Assembly (NCBI GenBank): GCA_036502405.1
Contig: DASXYP010000047.1
Location: forward strand, 16,074-80,073
Direction: 5' to 3'
Length of the DNA stretch: 64,000 nucleotides
From: Chersky-806 sp036502405
Lineage (GTDB): Bacteria > Actinomycetota > Acidimicrobiia > IMCC26256 > JAENVU01
Position numbers and translations under genes: made by a program. Every line of letters begins with the position of its first letter. Position 1 is the stretch's first letter. This document shows positions 30,710 through 40,140 of this stretch, one piece after another. Below the pieces are notes generated by a model. The model ran no database searches, was not told the origin of the DNA, and saw nothing but the letters and a program-made list of their open reading frames with translations.

Positions 30710-32050
30710 ATGGGAGTCCGCACGGGCAGGACGTCGACACCATGCCGGTGGTACGTCGCGGCACTGCTGACGGTGGTGGTGCTCGCCGGCCTCATGGCAC
30801 CGGTCGCGCCGGCGGGCGCCGCAACCGGGGTCGGCGTGACCGCGAAGAAGGTCAAAGTCGGGATCGCGCTCGTCAACTACGACTGCATCAAGACCTTCAC
30901 CGACTCGATCCGACTGCACCAGAACGCGGTGTACCAGGCGTTCATCGACGACCTCAACGCCAAGGGCGGCGTCAACGGGCGCAAGATCGAGCCCGTCTAC
31001 GCCGACTACTGCCCGCTCGGCAGCGCGCCCGCGCTCGCGGCGTGCACCAAGCTCACCGACGACGACAAGGTCTTCGCGGTGATGGGCACGATGATCGACT
31101 TCTCGGGCGACGCGCAGGCCTGCGTCTCGAACCAGCACCACACGGTGCTGATGTCGTACAACCTCACTCAGGCGATCATGGACAAGGCGCCGCCCGGGCT
31201 CATGATCTATCCGGGCGCGACCGACGAACGCCGCGTGCGCGTGATGCTGGACCTGCTCCAGCAGCAGCACACGCTGAAGGGCCACAAGATCGCGGTGCTC
31301 GGCGGCAACAACGAGGCCGCCATGGTGCACAAGGTGATCGTGCCCGGCCTGAAGAAGGCGCACGTGCCGATGGGCTCGACCGCGGTGCTCTCGATCGACC
31401 CCACCGGTGACCTCACCGCCGCGCAGGCCCAGCTCGACAGCTTCCTCGAGAAGTGGAAGGGCGAGCACGTCGACGCGCTGTTCCTCTCTGGTGACGTCGT
31501 CTCCTCCAAGGCCTTCGTGACGAAGATCAGGCAGAAGCTGCCGCACACGCTGCTGCTCGTCGACACCCAGGACGTCAAGGACGCGGCGCATCAGATCACC
31601 GCGTCGGGCGAGAAGGACAACCCGTACGACGGGATCCTCACCGCGGGCGGAGTCACCGGGGCCGAGTACGCCAAGAGCAAGAACTGGAAGCACTGCACCG
31701 CGATCTACCGCAAGCAGACGGGCAAGCACGCGCCCGGTCCGCTCGAGGTGGTGCCGGGTCCGGACGGCAAGACGCTCGACACCTACGGCGCGATCACCGA
31801 CGCCTGCCAGATCACGACGATGTTCCGCGACATCGCGGCGCGCGCGGGCAAGGACCTCAACACCAAGTCCTGGCTCGCGAGCGTCAACCACTATGGCCAC
31901 ATCGTCCCGCTCTCCTCCGGCCAGTTCGGCTCGCTCGGCAAAGGCAAGTACGACGCCGACGACGACTTCCGGCTCGTCGCGTGGGACTCGTCGATCGGCG
32001 CCGGCGGGGAGTGGCACGCGATCACCCCGGTGCGGAACCTGACCGGCTGA
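30710..32050 (+). CDS. ABC transporter substrate-binding protein (branched-chain amino-acid type), exported
   Basis: The 446-residue protein begins with a Sec-type signal peptide (WYVAALLTVVVLAGLMAPVA, cleavage probably near AGAA, residues 36-38). No lipobox cysteine is present. The mature part has the periplasmic-binding type 1 fold of the Leu/Ile/Val family: VKVGIALVNYDC, NAKGGVNGRKIEPVY and the inter-lobe strands GHKIAVLGGNN and VDALFLSGDVV. No permease or ATPase gene is nearby, so it is an orphan here. A TATGGT box at 30671-30676 could be the -10 site. The ligand is unknown. Confidence 0.83.
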   Translation: MGVRTGRTSTPCRWYVAALLTVVVLAGLMAPVAPAGAATGVGVTAKKVKVGIALVNYDCIKTFTDSIRLHQNAVYQAFIDDLNAKGGVNGRKIEPVYADYCPLGSAPALAACTKLTDDDKVFAVMGTMIDFSGDAQACVSNQHHTVLMSYNLTQAIMDKAPPGLMIYPGATDERRVRVMLDLLQQQHTLKGHKIAVLGGNNEAAMVHKVIVPGLKKAHVPMGSTAVLSIDPTGDLTAAQAQLDSFLEKWKGEHVDALFLSGDVVSSKAFVTKIRQKLPHTLLLVDTQDVKDAAHQITASGEKDNPYDGILTAGGVTGAEYAKSKNWKHCTAIYRKQTGKHAPGPLEVVPGPDGKTLDTYGAITDACQITTMFRDIAARAGKDLNTKSWLASVNHYGHIVPLSSGQFGSLGKGKYDADDDFRLVAWDSSIGAGGEWHAITPVRNLTG

Positions 32051-32074
32051 GCCCGCGGCCTCAGGTCGGCCGGC

Positions 32075-32665
32075 TCAGGTGGGCCGGGGGAGCACCAGGT
32101 CGACGATGCGGCCGAGAAGCGCGTCGTCCATCGGGAGGTTGTAGATCGCGTGGTGCCAGATGAAGGCACCGGGCGCCTCGGCGATGAGGTCCGCGTCGGA
32201 GTCGGCCGGGAGGTCACCACGCTGGATCGCGGACCGGACGAGATGCCGGATGTGCTCGCGCTTCTTGCCGATCACCGAGCGGTCGAACTCCTCGGCCAGC
32301 TCGGGCTCACGCAACCGCTCGACCGCGAACGTGATCAGCACCTTGGCGTCGTTACCCCGCAGCCGGTCGAGCAGCGGGCGCATCATGCTGATGAGGTCGG
32401 CCCGCAGATCCCCGGTGTCCGGGAGCCGGTCCTCCAGCTGCACACCGCAGCGCACCGCCTCGACGACCAGCTCGGCCTTGCTCGAGTACCGGCGGTAGAT
32501 CGTGGCCTTGCCCACACCGGCGCGGGCGGCCACGCCGTCCATGCTGACGCCGCCGTATCCGTGCTCCGCGAAGAGATCGAGCGTGGCCTGGAGGATCGCC
32601 GCATCACACGCCGGGTCGCGCGGCCGTCCCGCGCGGACGCGGATGTCTTCCTCGGAGATCGCCAT
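32075..32665 (-). CDS. TetR family regulator, probably of the adjacent exporter
   Basis: The 196-residue protein has the N-terminal TetR helix-turn-helix: AAILQATLDLFAEHGYGGVS, MDGVAARAGVGKATIYRRYSS. The C-terminal ligand domain resembles the TetR_C members with DLRADLISMMRPLLDRL. Its ATG overlaps the exporter stop by one base, so it is read from the same mRNA as the MFS transporter at 32665. A cotranscribed repressor of its own exporter operon is the simple reading. No palindrome was found by eye upstream of the exporter. Confidence 0.87.
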   Translation of the reverse strand: MAISEEDIRVRAGRPRDPACDAAILQATLDLFAEHGYGGVSMDGVAARAGVGKATIYRRYSSKAELVVEAVRCGVQLEDRLPDTGDLRADLISMMRPLLDRLRGNDAKVLITFAVERLREPELAEEFDRSVIGKKREHIRHLVRSAIQRGDLPADSDADLIAEAPGAFIWHHAIYNLPMDDALLGRIVDLVLPRPT

Positions 32666-34269
32666 CAGACCGCTCCCACCGGCTCCGGCTCGGGCTCCGC
32701 GCCGACCGCGGGGACCGGCTCGTTGTCACGAGCGCGGGCGGGCAGGAACAGCGCCACGCCGATTGCGGCGAACACGGTGATGGCCGCCGCGACGAGGCCG
32801 ATCTGGTGCAGGCCGCTGACGAAGGTGTCGTGGGCGGCGGTGATGATCGTGTTCGAGTACGGGCGCGCCGCCGGCGACTGCTTGGCGATGCCAACCGCGG
32901 TGCCGACGTTGTCCCGTACCTGGGCGAACAGCGAGCCGGGGACCCGCGACCCGATCTTGTGCTGGATCGTCGAGTGGAAGTGGCTGGCCATCAGCGAGCC
33001 GAACACCGCGACGCCCACCGCGCCACCCATCTGCCGGGTGGTGTCGTTCACCGCCGAGCCGACGCCTGCCTTCGCCCGCGGCAGCGATCCCATGATCGAG
33101 TCGGTGCAGGGTGCGAGGACGTTCGCCATCCCGAGGCCCATCAGCGCGGTCACCGCGATCACCGTGCCGACCCCCGTGCTCGCGTCCCAGGTGAGGAAGA
33201 GCACGAAGGACGCCGCGACGAGGAGCAGCCCGACCGCCACGACGAGCTTGTTCCCGAACTTCTGCACCCAGACGTTGGAGAGCGGGGCGAAGATCATGAG
33301 GATCGCGGCCTGGGGAAGCAGCACCGCGCCGGCCTCGACCGTCGAGTAGCCGAGCACCGACTGCAGGTACTGGGTGAGCAGGAACAGCGTCCCGAACAGC
33401 GACAGGAACACGAGGGTGATGGCACCGCTCGCCGCGCTGAAGCGCGGGTTCTCGAAGAAGCGCATGTCGAGCATCGGGTGGCTGGACCGCAGCTCCCACG
33501 TGAGGAAGATCCCGAGCACCACGAACCCGAAGACGAACCCGGCGATGATCTCCGGCGCGCCCCAACCATGTGCCGGCGCCTCGATGACGGCCCACAGGAT
33601 CGAGCCGAGGGCAACGATCGACAACACAGCCCCGACGGGGTCGAGGGCGGAGTGCGACGGGTCGCTCGACTCGGGCACGAGCATGAAGCCGAGCACGAGA
33701 CCGATGATCACGATCGGCACGTTCACGATGAAGATCGAACCCCACCAGAAGTGCTCGAGCAGGAACCCACCGGTGATCGGACCCAGGCCGATGCCGAGTG
33801 CGGAGACCCCGGCCCAGACGCCGATGGCCTTGCCCCGTTCCGCCGGGTTGGTGAAGACGTTGGTGATGATCGACAGCGTCGACGGCATGATGAACGCGGC
33901 GCCGATGCCCATCAGCGCACGGGTCCCGATCAGCGCGTTGGCCGACGGCGCGAACGCCGAGAGCAACGAGCCGATGCCGAAGATCGACAGGCCGATCGCG
34001 AGGAAGCGGTAGCGACCGAAGCGGTCGCCCAGGCTCCCTGCGGTGAGCAGGAGGCCGGCGAACACGAGCGTGTACGCGTCGACGATCCACTGGAGCTGGC
34101 TGGCCGTCGCACCGAGCCCGCCCTGGCTCTTGGTGTGCGCGAGCGTCGGGATCGCGACGTTGAGGATCGTGTTGTCGAGCGTGATCACGATCAGGCTGAT
34201 GCAGAGGACGAGCAGCGTCAGCCACCGGCGCTGGTAGACGAGGTCAGGGTTCTTCAGGGCACTGCGCAT
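32665..34269 (-). CDS. MFS multidrug exporter, DHA2 (14-segment) family
   Basis: The 534-residue polytopic protein has the DHA2 signatures: LDNTILNVAIPTLA in segment 1, LLTAGSLGDRFGRYR (motif A) and GIGAAFIMPSTLSII. GVWAGVSALGIGLGPITGGF is motif C, found in drug/proton antiporters. It resembles EmrB/QacA-like proteins of actinobacteria. ATG at 34269 has TAGGTT eight bases upstream and no Shine-Dalgarno sequence, so the operon message may be leaderless. The tetR gene follows in the same operon. Substrates cannot be told from sequence. Confidence 0.9.
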   Translation of the reverse strand: MRSALKNPDLVYQRRWLTLLVLCISLIVITLDNTILNVAIPTLAHTKSQGGLGATASQLQWIVDAYTLVFAGLLLTAGSLGDRFGRYRFLAIGLSIFGIGSLLSAFAPSANALIGTRALMGIGAAFIMPSTLSIITNVFTNPAERGKAIGVWAGVSALGIGLGPITGGFLLEHFWWGSIFIVNVPIVIIGLVLGFMLVPESSDPSHSALDPVGAVLSIVALGSILWAVIEAPAHGWGAPEIIAGFVFGFVVLGIFLTWELRSSHPMLDMRFFENPRFSAASGAITLVFLSLFGTLFLLTQYLQSVLGYSTVEAGAVLLPQAAILMIFAPLSNVWVQKFGNKLVVAVGLLLVAASFVLFLTWDASTGVGTVIAVTALMGLGMANVLAPCTDSIMGSLPRAKAGVGSAVNDTTRQMGGAVGVAVFGSLMASHFHSTIQHKIGSRVPGSLFAQVRDNVGTAVGIAKQSPAARPYSNTIITAAHDTFVSGLHQIGLVAAAITVFAAIGVALFLPARARDNEPVPAVGAEPEPEPVGAV

Positions 34270-34415
34270 GCCGGGGCAACCTAGACGGCTCCGTATCGAA
34301 ACGCAACCGTGCCGTATGTCACGCCCAGGATCAGGCGCCCCGGTCGGCTCACGATTCCTTGATCGCGGTCTCATGGAAATCCCCGGTTGCCCACGCGAGG
34401 TTGTCCGACGTGCCG

Positions 34416-35576
34416 ATGATCCCGACCTCACCCCGGGCCCGCGTCACCGCCCTCGCCCTCGCCGCCACGCTGGTCGTGAGCGCGTGCTCGGGCGGCGGGT
34501 CGAGCACCGCGACCCCGGCGACGACACGCACACCGCGCGCGCCGGTGCCGGGGACGACCTGGTCCACCACGAGCCCCGGCGCCGTCGGGCTGGACGCACA
34601 GAAGCTCGACGAGATCGGGCAGGTGGCCGAGCAGGGGAAGTCCAACTGCTTCGTGGTGGTACGAGACGGCAAGGTCGCGCACGAGCAGTACTTCCGGGGG
34701 ACGAACGCCGCCAGCGCGCAGGACATCTACTCGGCGACGAAGTCGATCACCAGCACGCTCGTCGGGATCGCCGCCGACGACGGCAGGCTGCGGATCGACG
34801 ACTCCGCGTCCAAGTGGATCCCGGAGTGGAAGGGAACGCCGGCGGCCGCGGTGACCGTCCGTGACCTGTTGAGCAACGACTCGGGTCGGGAGTGGAGCCC
34901 GACGATCGACTACGTGCAGCTGCTGCGCGCGAGTGACCGCACGGCCTTCGCGATCGGTCTGCCGCAGGCCCACCCGCCCGGCCAGGTCTGGGCGTACAAC
35001 AACTCGGCGATCCAGACGCTGCAACGCGTCCTGCAGCAGGCCACCGGTACCGACGTCGTCACCTACGCCAAGCAGCGCCTGTTCGATCCGCTCGGCATGA
35101 CCGACACGATGATGACCACCGACCGCGCCGGCAACGCGCAGACGTTCGAGGGAGTGCGGTCGACGTGTCGTGACCTCGCTCGCTTCGGCGTGATGATGCT
35201 CGATGGCGGCCGGTGGGGTGACCGCCGGATCGTCTCCACCCGCTGGGTGCACGAGGCGACCGGTCGGTCGTCCACCAAGCTGAACGCGGCGTACGGCTAT
35301 CTGTGGTGGCTCAACCGCAAGGGCGTCATCGGGAGCCCGCTCGTCGCGACGGACGTGTCGGCCGCGGCGAACCCGACGACGACGCGGGGTCGCCTCGTGC
35401 CGGACGCGCCGCACGACATCTACTGGGCGCTGGGCCTCGGCAACCAGATCGTCCAGGTCGATCCCGGATCCCGGACGGTGGTGGTTCGGCTCGGGACGGG
35501 CGAGCCCCGTCCGAAGCCACCCACGTTCGGGCCGGCCGAGGCGAGCCGCGTCGTCACCGAGGCCGTCACCCGGTAG
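34416..35576 (+). CDS. Serine hydrolase lipoprotein (beta-lactamase/class C PBP family)
   Basis: The 386-residue protein starts with a lipoprotein signal peptide (ALALAATLVVSACSGGG, lipobox Cys about residue 28) and a Thr/Pro-rich linker. The catalytic Ser-x-x-Lys is SATK at residues 106-109 and the Tyr-x-Asn motif is YNN at 194-196. GLGNQ near the end occupies the place of the KTG-like triad. This matches EstB/PBP4*-type esterases and peptidases, with cleavage target unknown. Its last 11 bases overlap the end of the convergent glycosyltransferase gene. GTG at 34410 is a second possible start. Confidence 0.87.
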   Translation: MIPTSPRARVTALALAATLVVSACSGGGSSTATPATTRTPRAPVPGTTWSTTSPGAVGLDAQKLDEIGQVAEQGKSNCFVVVRDGKVAHEQYFRGTNAASAQDIYSATKSITSTLVGIAADDGRLRIDDSASKWIPEWKGTPAAAVTVRDLLSNDSGREWSPTIDYVQLLRASDRTAFAIGLPQAHPPGQVWAYNNSAIQTLQRVLQQATGTDVVTYAKQRLFDPLGMTDTMMTTDRAGNAQTFEGVRSTCRDLARFGVMMLDGGRWGDRRIVSTRWVHEATGRSSTKLNAAYGYLWWLNRKGVIGSPLVATDVSAAANPTTTRGRLVPDAPHDIYWALGLGNQIVQVDPGSRTVVVRLGTGEPRPKPPTFGPAEASRVVTEAVTR

Positions 35577-36978
35577 GGCGCGGCGCGACGGGGAGCTCGT
35601 CCCCGACCGGCTCCGCCCCGACCGGGGGCTCGGGGGCCTCGAGCGCGGCCAAGTCGATCACCCGGTCGTCCTCTGTCCCGGCGCGCGCGGTGCGGCGGCG
35701 CGCGAACCAGCGCGCGAGCGCGTCGATCGCCACCGCGGCGAGCAGCACGACCGCGACCTCCGCGGGTGAGCGGTAGCGCGTCTGGGCGAACGTGATCGCG
35801 ACCGAGACGAAGACGATCGCGGGCAGCGCGAGGAGCGGCCAGACCGGCGTCGCGCGCCGGCGGAGCACGACCACCCCCGCGGCGGCGAGCACCGCGAAGA
35901 TCCAGAAGCTCCAGACGATCGAGTACCCGACCGTCCACTCCTGCTGCAGCACCGCCTTGTCGTACCGGACCTCCTGGAAGGGCCGGTACACGCCCAGGAT
36001 CCGGCCCCAGCGCGCCGCAACCACCACCGGGACGCGGCTCAGGTGCGCCTTGACGTATCTCTCGGCTTCGGTCTGCACCGCGGCGTCCTGTTGGGCCTCG
36101 TCCCGCTGGTTCCAACGCGGGTCGTGGCGTCGTGCCGTGTTCCACGCCCGCAAGGCGCAGCCGTAGTCCTTGAACCCGAGGAGATCGCCGGAGTAGGTGG
36201 ACCGGCAGTTGGCGGCGGAGACCGTGCCGCCCGAGTTCGTCGACAGGTACACCGGCGTGTCGAAGCGGCTCATGTTGTACGCGACCCACGGCGTGATCAC
36301 CACGAGCGCGACCGCACTCCCGGCCACCGCCCACCCGACCTTCGTGCGGGTCCCGATGCCGCGCGCGAGCACCACGACCGGCACGAGCACGAACGGGACC
36401 ACGAGCAGCAGCTCCGAGCGAGCGAGTGCGGCCAGACCACACGCGACGCCGAGCCAGAGCAGGCGCGGCAGGGTCGGCCGATGCAGGAACCGGTAGGACA
36501 GCAGCAGGATCAGCGCGACCACGAAGATCGCCGCGGACTCGGCGCGCAGCATGCCGTCCTGCACCCAAAGGTTCGGGTAGACCGCGGCGAGCGCGGCTGC
36601 GATCAGCCCGACCCGGCGCCCGGCGATCTCACGCCCGGCGAGGCCGACGACCACCACGGTCCCCGTGCCGAGCACGCAGGTCCAGACCAGGTCGACGAGC
36701 TGGGTCGCCTGGTGGTTCCAGACCAGCGACGGGATCGCGAGCCACAGCAGGTAGAGCGGCGGGTGGCTCGCCGACTGGTGGAAGACCCCCAGCGCGACCG
36801 GCTTGACGAACCCGTGCCCGCCGGCGAGCAGGTCCGCACCGGTCGTGTAGTAGCCGGGGTCCCCGCCGAACGGGATGTGGGGCTCGCGCAGCACCAGCAC
36901 GTAGGCGAGCCGGAGCAGGAAGCCGGCCAGCGCGACGAGCGCCAGCCACCCCCCGAAGCCGAACCCCCGCCGCTTCAC
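35566..36978 (-). CDS. GT39/ArnT-like membrane glycosyltransferase
   Basis: The 470-residue protein has about ten membrane segments. The first external loop begins PFGGDPGYYTTGADLLAGGHGF, in which the Asp before Pro-Gly-Tyr-Tyr is the usual catalytic acid of GT-C enzymes. HQSASHPPLYLLWLAIP follows. This layout matches the dolichyl/undecaprenyl-phosphate-mannose-dependent glycosyltransferase family 39/83, which transfers a sugar from a polyprenyl carrier to protein or lipid on the outer face. A Pro/Glu-rich cytosolic tail ends the protein. The acceptor is unknown. Confidence 0.8.
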   Translation of the reverse strand: MKRRGFGFGGWLALVALAGFLLRLAYVLVLREPHIPFGGDPGYYTTGADLLAGGHGFVKPVALGVFHQSASHPPLYLLWLAIPSLVWNHQATQLVDLVWTCVLGTGTVVVVGLAGREIAGRRVGLIAAALAAVYPNLWVQDGMLRAESAAIFVVALILLLSYRFLHRPTLPRLLWLGVACGLAALARSELLLVVPFVLVPVVVLARGIGTRTKVGWAVAGSAVALVVITPWVAYNMSRFDTPVYLSTNSGGTVSAANCRSTYSGDLLGFKDYGCALRAWNTARRHDPRWNQRDEAQQDAAVQTEAERYVKAHLSRVPVVVAARWGRILGVYRPFQEVRYDKAVLQQEWTVGYSIVWSFWIFAVLAAAGVVVLRRRATPVWPLLALPAIVFVSVAITFAQTRYRSPAEVAVVLLAAVAIDALARWFARRRTARAGTEDDRVIDLAALEAPEPPVGAEPVGDELPVAPRPTG

Positions 36979-37058
36979 TCATCGACGCTACCGGGACCGC
37001 GTCGGGCTCAAACCCCCGGAGCGGCCCGGCACGCGCCCGGCCCGGCGACGGGGCGGGG

Positions 37059-39266
37059 TCAGCTGGACGCGCCGACGAGCTCGGGCTCCTCGACCGGCTC
37101 CGGCTCGCCGGCCGGTGCACCCTCGAGATCGAGGTGGGGCAGCCAGCGCAGCCACCGGGGCAACCACCAGTTCGCGTCGCCGAGCAGCTCCATGGTCGCG
37201 GGCACGAGGACCAGGCGAATGATCGTCGCGTCGACGAAGACCGCGGTCGCGAGACCGAGCCCCATCATCTTCACCGTCGGCTCGTCGACCAGCACGAAGC
37301 TGAGGAACACGCAGATCATGATCAGCGCGGCCGAGGTGATGACCCGGGCGGTCGCGGCGAGCCCGGCCGGGACGCTCGCCCGCGCGTCGCCACTGCGCAG
37401 CCACTCCTCCCGGACCCGGGACAGGAGGAACACCTCGTAGTCCATCGAGAGCCCGAACAGGATCGCGAACATCATCATCGGGATGAAGCTGACGATCGGC
37501 AGGCTCTCCTGCACGCCGAACAGGCCGCGGAACCACCCCCACTGGAACACCGCCACGATGACGCCGTACGCCGCGCCGATCGAGAGCACGTTCATCACCG
37601 CGGCCTTGAGCGGCACGAGCACCGACCGGAACACGACCATCAGCAGCAGGAAGCTCAACGCGATCACCGAGCCGATGAACCAGGGCAGCCGCGACGCGAT
37701 GCGGTCCGAGATGTCGATGAACGACGCGGTCGAGCCGCCGACCGAGACCTTCACGCCGGTGCCGGCGGTGGCGGCCGGAATCACGTCGCCGCGCAGGCGT
37801 GACACCAGATCGCTCGTCGCGGACGCCTGCGGCGACGACTTCGGCAGCACGCGGATCACCGCGGTGTTCCCGTCGGGGTTGACGCGCGGGACCCCCACCG
37901 CCGCGACGTCGGCGTCGCGGCCGATGGCCTCGACGACGGGCTGCAGCGTCGCGGCGCCGCCGGACGGCACGTCGGCCACGAGGAGCAACGGGCCGTTGAA
38001 GCCCTTGCCGAAGCCGGTCCCGAGCAGGTCGTACGCCCGGCGCTGCGTCGACGCGGTCGAGAGCGTGCCGGCGTCGGTCTGGCCCAGGCGCATCGAGAGC
38101 GCGGGCGCCGCCAACGCGAGCAGCACGACCAGGCTGGCGATCAGGTAGCGCCACGGACGGTCGGCGACGTGACGGGCCCAGCGGACCCACATCCCGTGCC
38201 TCACCTGGTCCGGGTGCATCTCCGCCTCGACCTGGCTGCGCTTGACCCAGGGCAGGCGCAGGCTGTTGATCTTCCTGCCGGCCAGCCCGAGCAGCGCGGG
38301 GAGCAGCGAGATCGCCGCGAGCACCGACACCGCGACCACGACCGCGGAGGCGAAGCCCATCGTGGTGACCGTCGGGATGCCGGCGACCACGAGGCCGCAG
38401 ATCGCGATCACGACGGTCGTACCGGCGAAGACGACGGCCATGCCGGAGGTCCCATTGGCGTGGCCGGCCGAGTCGGCGACCGACATCCCCGTCGCGAGCT
38501 GCTCACGGTGCCGGGTGACGACGAACAGGGCGTAGTCGATGCCGACGCCGAGCCCGATCATCGTCGCGATCGTCGTGGCGATGGACGAGATGTCGAAGAA
38601 GTTCGTGAGGAAGGTGACCGTCGAGAGCCCGACGAGCAGGCCGACGAGTGCAGTGCCGATCGGCACGCCCATGGCGACGACCGATCCGAATGCGAAGAGG
38701 AGCACGATCATCGCGGCGATGAGCCCGTAGATCTCGGTGCTTCCGAGATCGGGTCGCTCGCCCGCGCGCGCGACCTCGCCGCCGAACTCGACCTGCAGAC
38801 CCGCCGCGCGCGCGGGCTGCATCGCGGCAACAAGTCGGTCGAGGTCCTCGGGCTTGATCTGGTTCCCGGTCTTCTCGTAGTTGACGACCGCGTAGCCGAT
38901 GTCACCTTGCTTCGAGATGCCGTTCGCGCCGGCCTCGGTCGGGCTGACGACGCCGGTGACGCCGGGCAGCTTCGCGACACCCGCGAGCGCCTTGTCGATC
39001 GCGGCCGCGTTCTCGGGGTTCGTGAGCGCGCCGGAACGGCTGTGCAGGACGACCTGCGCGGTCGCGCCGGCCTGGGCCGGGAACCTCTCCTTGAGCAGGT
39101 CGGTCGCGTGCTGGCTCTCGGTGCCGGGGATGGTGAAGTTGTCGCTGTAGCCCTTGGCGCTGCCGGCGAGGCCACCGACGACGATCGCGAGCAGGACCCA
39201 GGCGCCGATCGTGCGCCAGGGGTGGCGGGCGCACCAGCGCCCGAGTCGTTCCAGGAAGCCCGACAT
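37059..39266 (-). CDS. MMPL family RND transporter
   Basis: The 735-residue protein has the MmpL/HpnN-like repeat structure. Each half has one membrane segment, a periplasmic domain and five further segments. The first half has GLGVGIDYALFVVTRHREQL and the second FGLSMDYEVFLLSRVREEW, the paired Asp-Tyr proton-relay motifs of MMPL proteins. ATG at 39266 is preceded by AAGGAG. It is divergent from a tetR gene with an inverted repeat between, suggesting repression by that regulator. Family members export lipids, siderophores or drugs; the substrate here is unknown. Confidence 0.9.
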   Translation of the reverse strand: MSGFLERLGRWCARHPWRTIGAWVLLAIVVGGLAGSAKGYSDNFTIPGTESQHATDLLKERFPAQAGATAQVVLHSRSGALTNPENAAAIDKALAGVAKLPGVTGVVSPTEAGANGISKQGDIGYAVVNYEKTGNQIKPEDLDRLVAAMQPARAAGLQVEFGGEVARAGERPDLGSTEIYGLIAAMIVLLFAFGSVVAMGVPIGTALVGLLVGLSTVTFLTNFFDISSIATTIATMIGLGVGIDYALFVVTRHREQLATGMSVADSAGHANGTSGMAVVFAGTTVVIAICGLVVAGIPTVTTMGFASAVVVAVSVLAAISLLPALLGLAGRKINSLRLPWVKRSQVEAEMHPDQVRHGMWVRWARHVADRPWRYLIASLVVLLALAAPALSMRLGQTDAGTLSTASTQRRAYDLLGTGFGKGFNGPLLLVADVPSGGAATLQPVVEAIGRDADVAAVGVPRVNPDGNTAVIRVLPKSSPQASATSDLVSRLRGDVIPAATAGTGVKVSVGGSTASFIDISDRIASRLPWFIGSVIALSFLLLMVVFRSVLVPLKAAVMNVLSIGAAYGVIVAVFQWGWFRGLFGVQESLPIVSFIPMMMFAILFGLSMDYEVFLLSRVREEWLRSGDARASVPAGLAATARVITSAALIMICVFLSFVLVDEPTVKMMGLGLATAVFVDATIIRLVLVPATMELLGDANWWLPRWLRWLPHLDLEGAPAGEPEPVEEPELVGASS

Positions 39267-39349
39267 GTCCCGCTCCTTGTCCCCGGTGGTGTGCTCCGTG
39301 CGGAGCGTGGCGGCGGCCCCCCGATCCCCCACCGTGACCCTACCGAGAA

Positions 39350-39391
39350 GTGACACAGCATGCCAGATAGACATTGCGTGCCTCTTGTCAC
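39350..39391. promoter_or_regulatory. Candidate TetR operator between the MMPL and tetR genes
   Basis: GTGACA (39350-39355) and TGTCAC (39386-39391) form the ends of an imperfect inverted repeat. GCATGC and GCGTGC lie further in on either arm, offset by two bases. It lies in the shared upstream region of the two divergent genes. On the minus strand GTGACA and TATCTG are 16 bases apart and could form the MMPL promoter, so the site would overlap it. Confidence 0.4.
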
Positions 39392-39431
39392 ACTACGCCA
39401 CCGGGGCCCGGTTCCATGGCACCCTGGGGAC

Positions 39432-40112
39432 ATGGCCGGTACCGTGCGCGCCGTGAGCCCTCCCCGTGTGCCGGTGAGGCGCGAGGCCGACGAGGTGGAG
39501 CACGCCCCGGCCGGCGCGACCCGGGGGCTGCGCGAACGCAACAAGCTGCGCACTCGCGAGGAGATCGCCTCGGCGACGATCCGACTGGCCGCCGACCGGG
39601 GACTCGAGCACGTGACGGTCGAGCAGATCGCGGCCGAGGCGGACGTCGCGCCGCGCACGTTCTTCCGCTACTTCGATTCCAAGGAGGAGGCGCTGTTCGC
39701 GGACCACCCCGAGCGGCTCCAGCTCCTCCGGGACAACCTCCGTCGCCGCCCGGCCTCCGAGGGCCCGCTCACCGCGGTGCGCGGCGCGATCCTCGACGTC
39801 GCCGGCGACCTCGAGGAGCACCGCGACGTCATGCTCTGCAAGATCCGTCTCATCGAGGACAACGCGACGTTGCGCGGTCGCAGCCTCGAGAAGATGGGCG
39901 ACCTCGAGCGCATGATCGCGGAAGCGCTCGCCGAGCGCACCGGGGTGGACCTCGACACGGACTTCCGCCCGCTGGTCATCGCGGGGGCCGTCTGCACCGC
40001 GATGCGCGTGGCGATCGACCGTTGGGGCGCGACCGGCGGCGACGGCGACCTGATCTCGATGGTGGAGACCGCGCTGGACCTGCTCGACGGCGGACTCGAC
40101 CACTCGATCTGA
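39432..40112 (+). CDS. TetR family regulator, divergent from MMPL exporter
   Basis: The 226-residue protein has a 35-residue basic, Pro-rich N-terminus and then a TetR DNA-binding domain: RTREEIASATIRLAADRGLE, TVEQIAAEADVAPRTFFRYF, DSKEEALFADHPERL. The C-terminal part is close to the mycobacterial TetR_C17/MftR-type layout with ALTAVRGAILDVAGDLEEH-like helices. It is transcribed away from the MMPL gene and probably represses it and itself through the repeat at 39350. The ATG at 39432 follows GGGGAC, a weak ribosome-binding site. Confidence 0.87.
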   Translation: MAGTVRAVSPPRVPVRREADEVEHAPAGATRGLRERNKLRTREEIASATIRLAADRGLEHVTVEQIAAEADVAPRTFFRYFDSKEEALFADHPERLQLLRDNLRRRPASEGPLTAVRGAILDVAGDLEEHRDVMLCKIRLIEDNATLRGRSLEKMGDLERMIAEALAERTGVDLDTDFRPLVIAGAVCTAMRVAIDRWGATGGDGDLISMVETALDLLDGGLDHSI

Positions 40113-40140
40113 GCGCGCGGCTTCACGCGCGCCGACCTGC

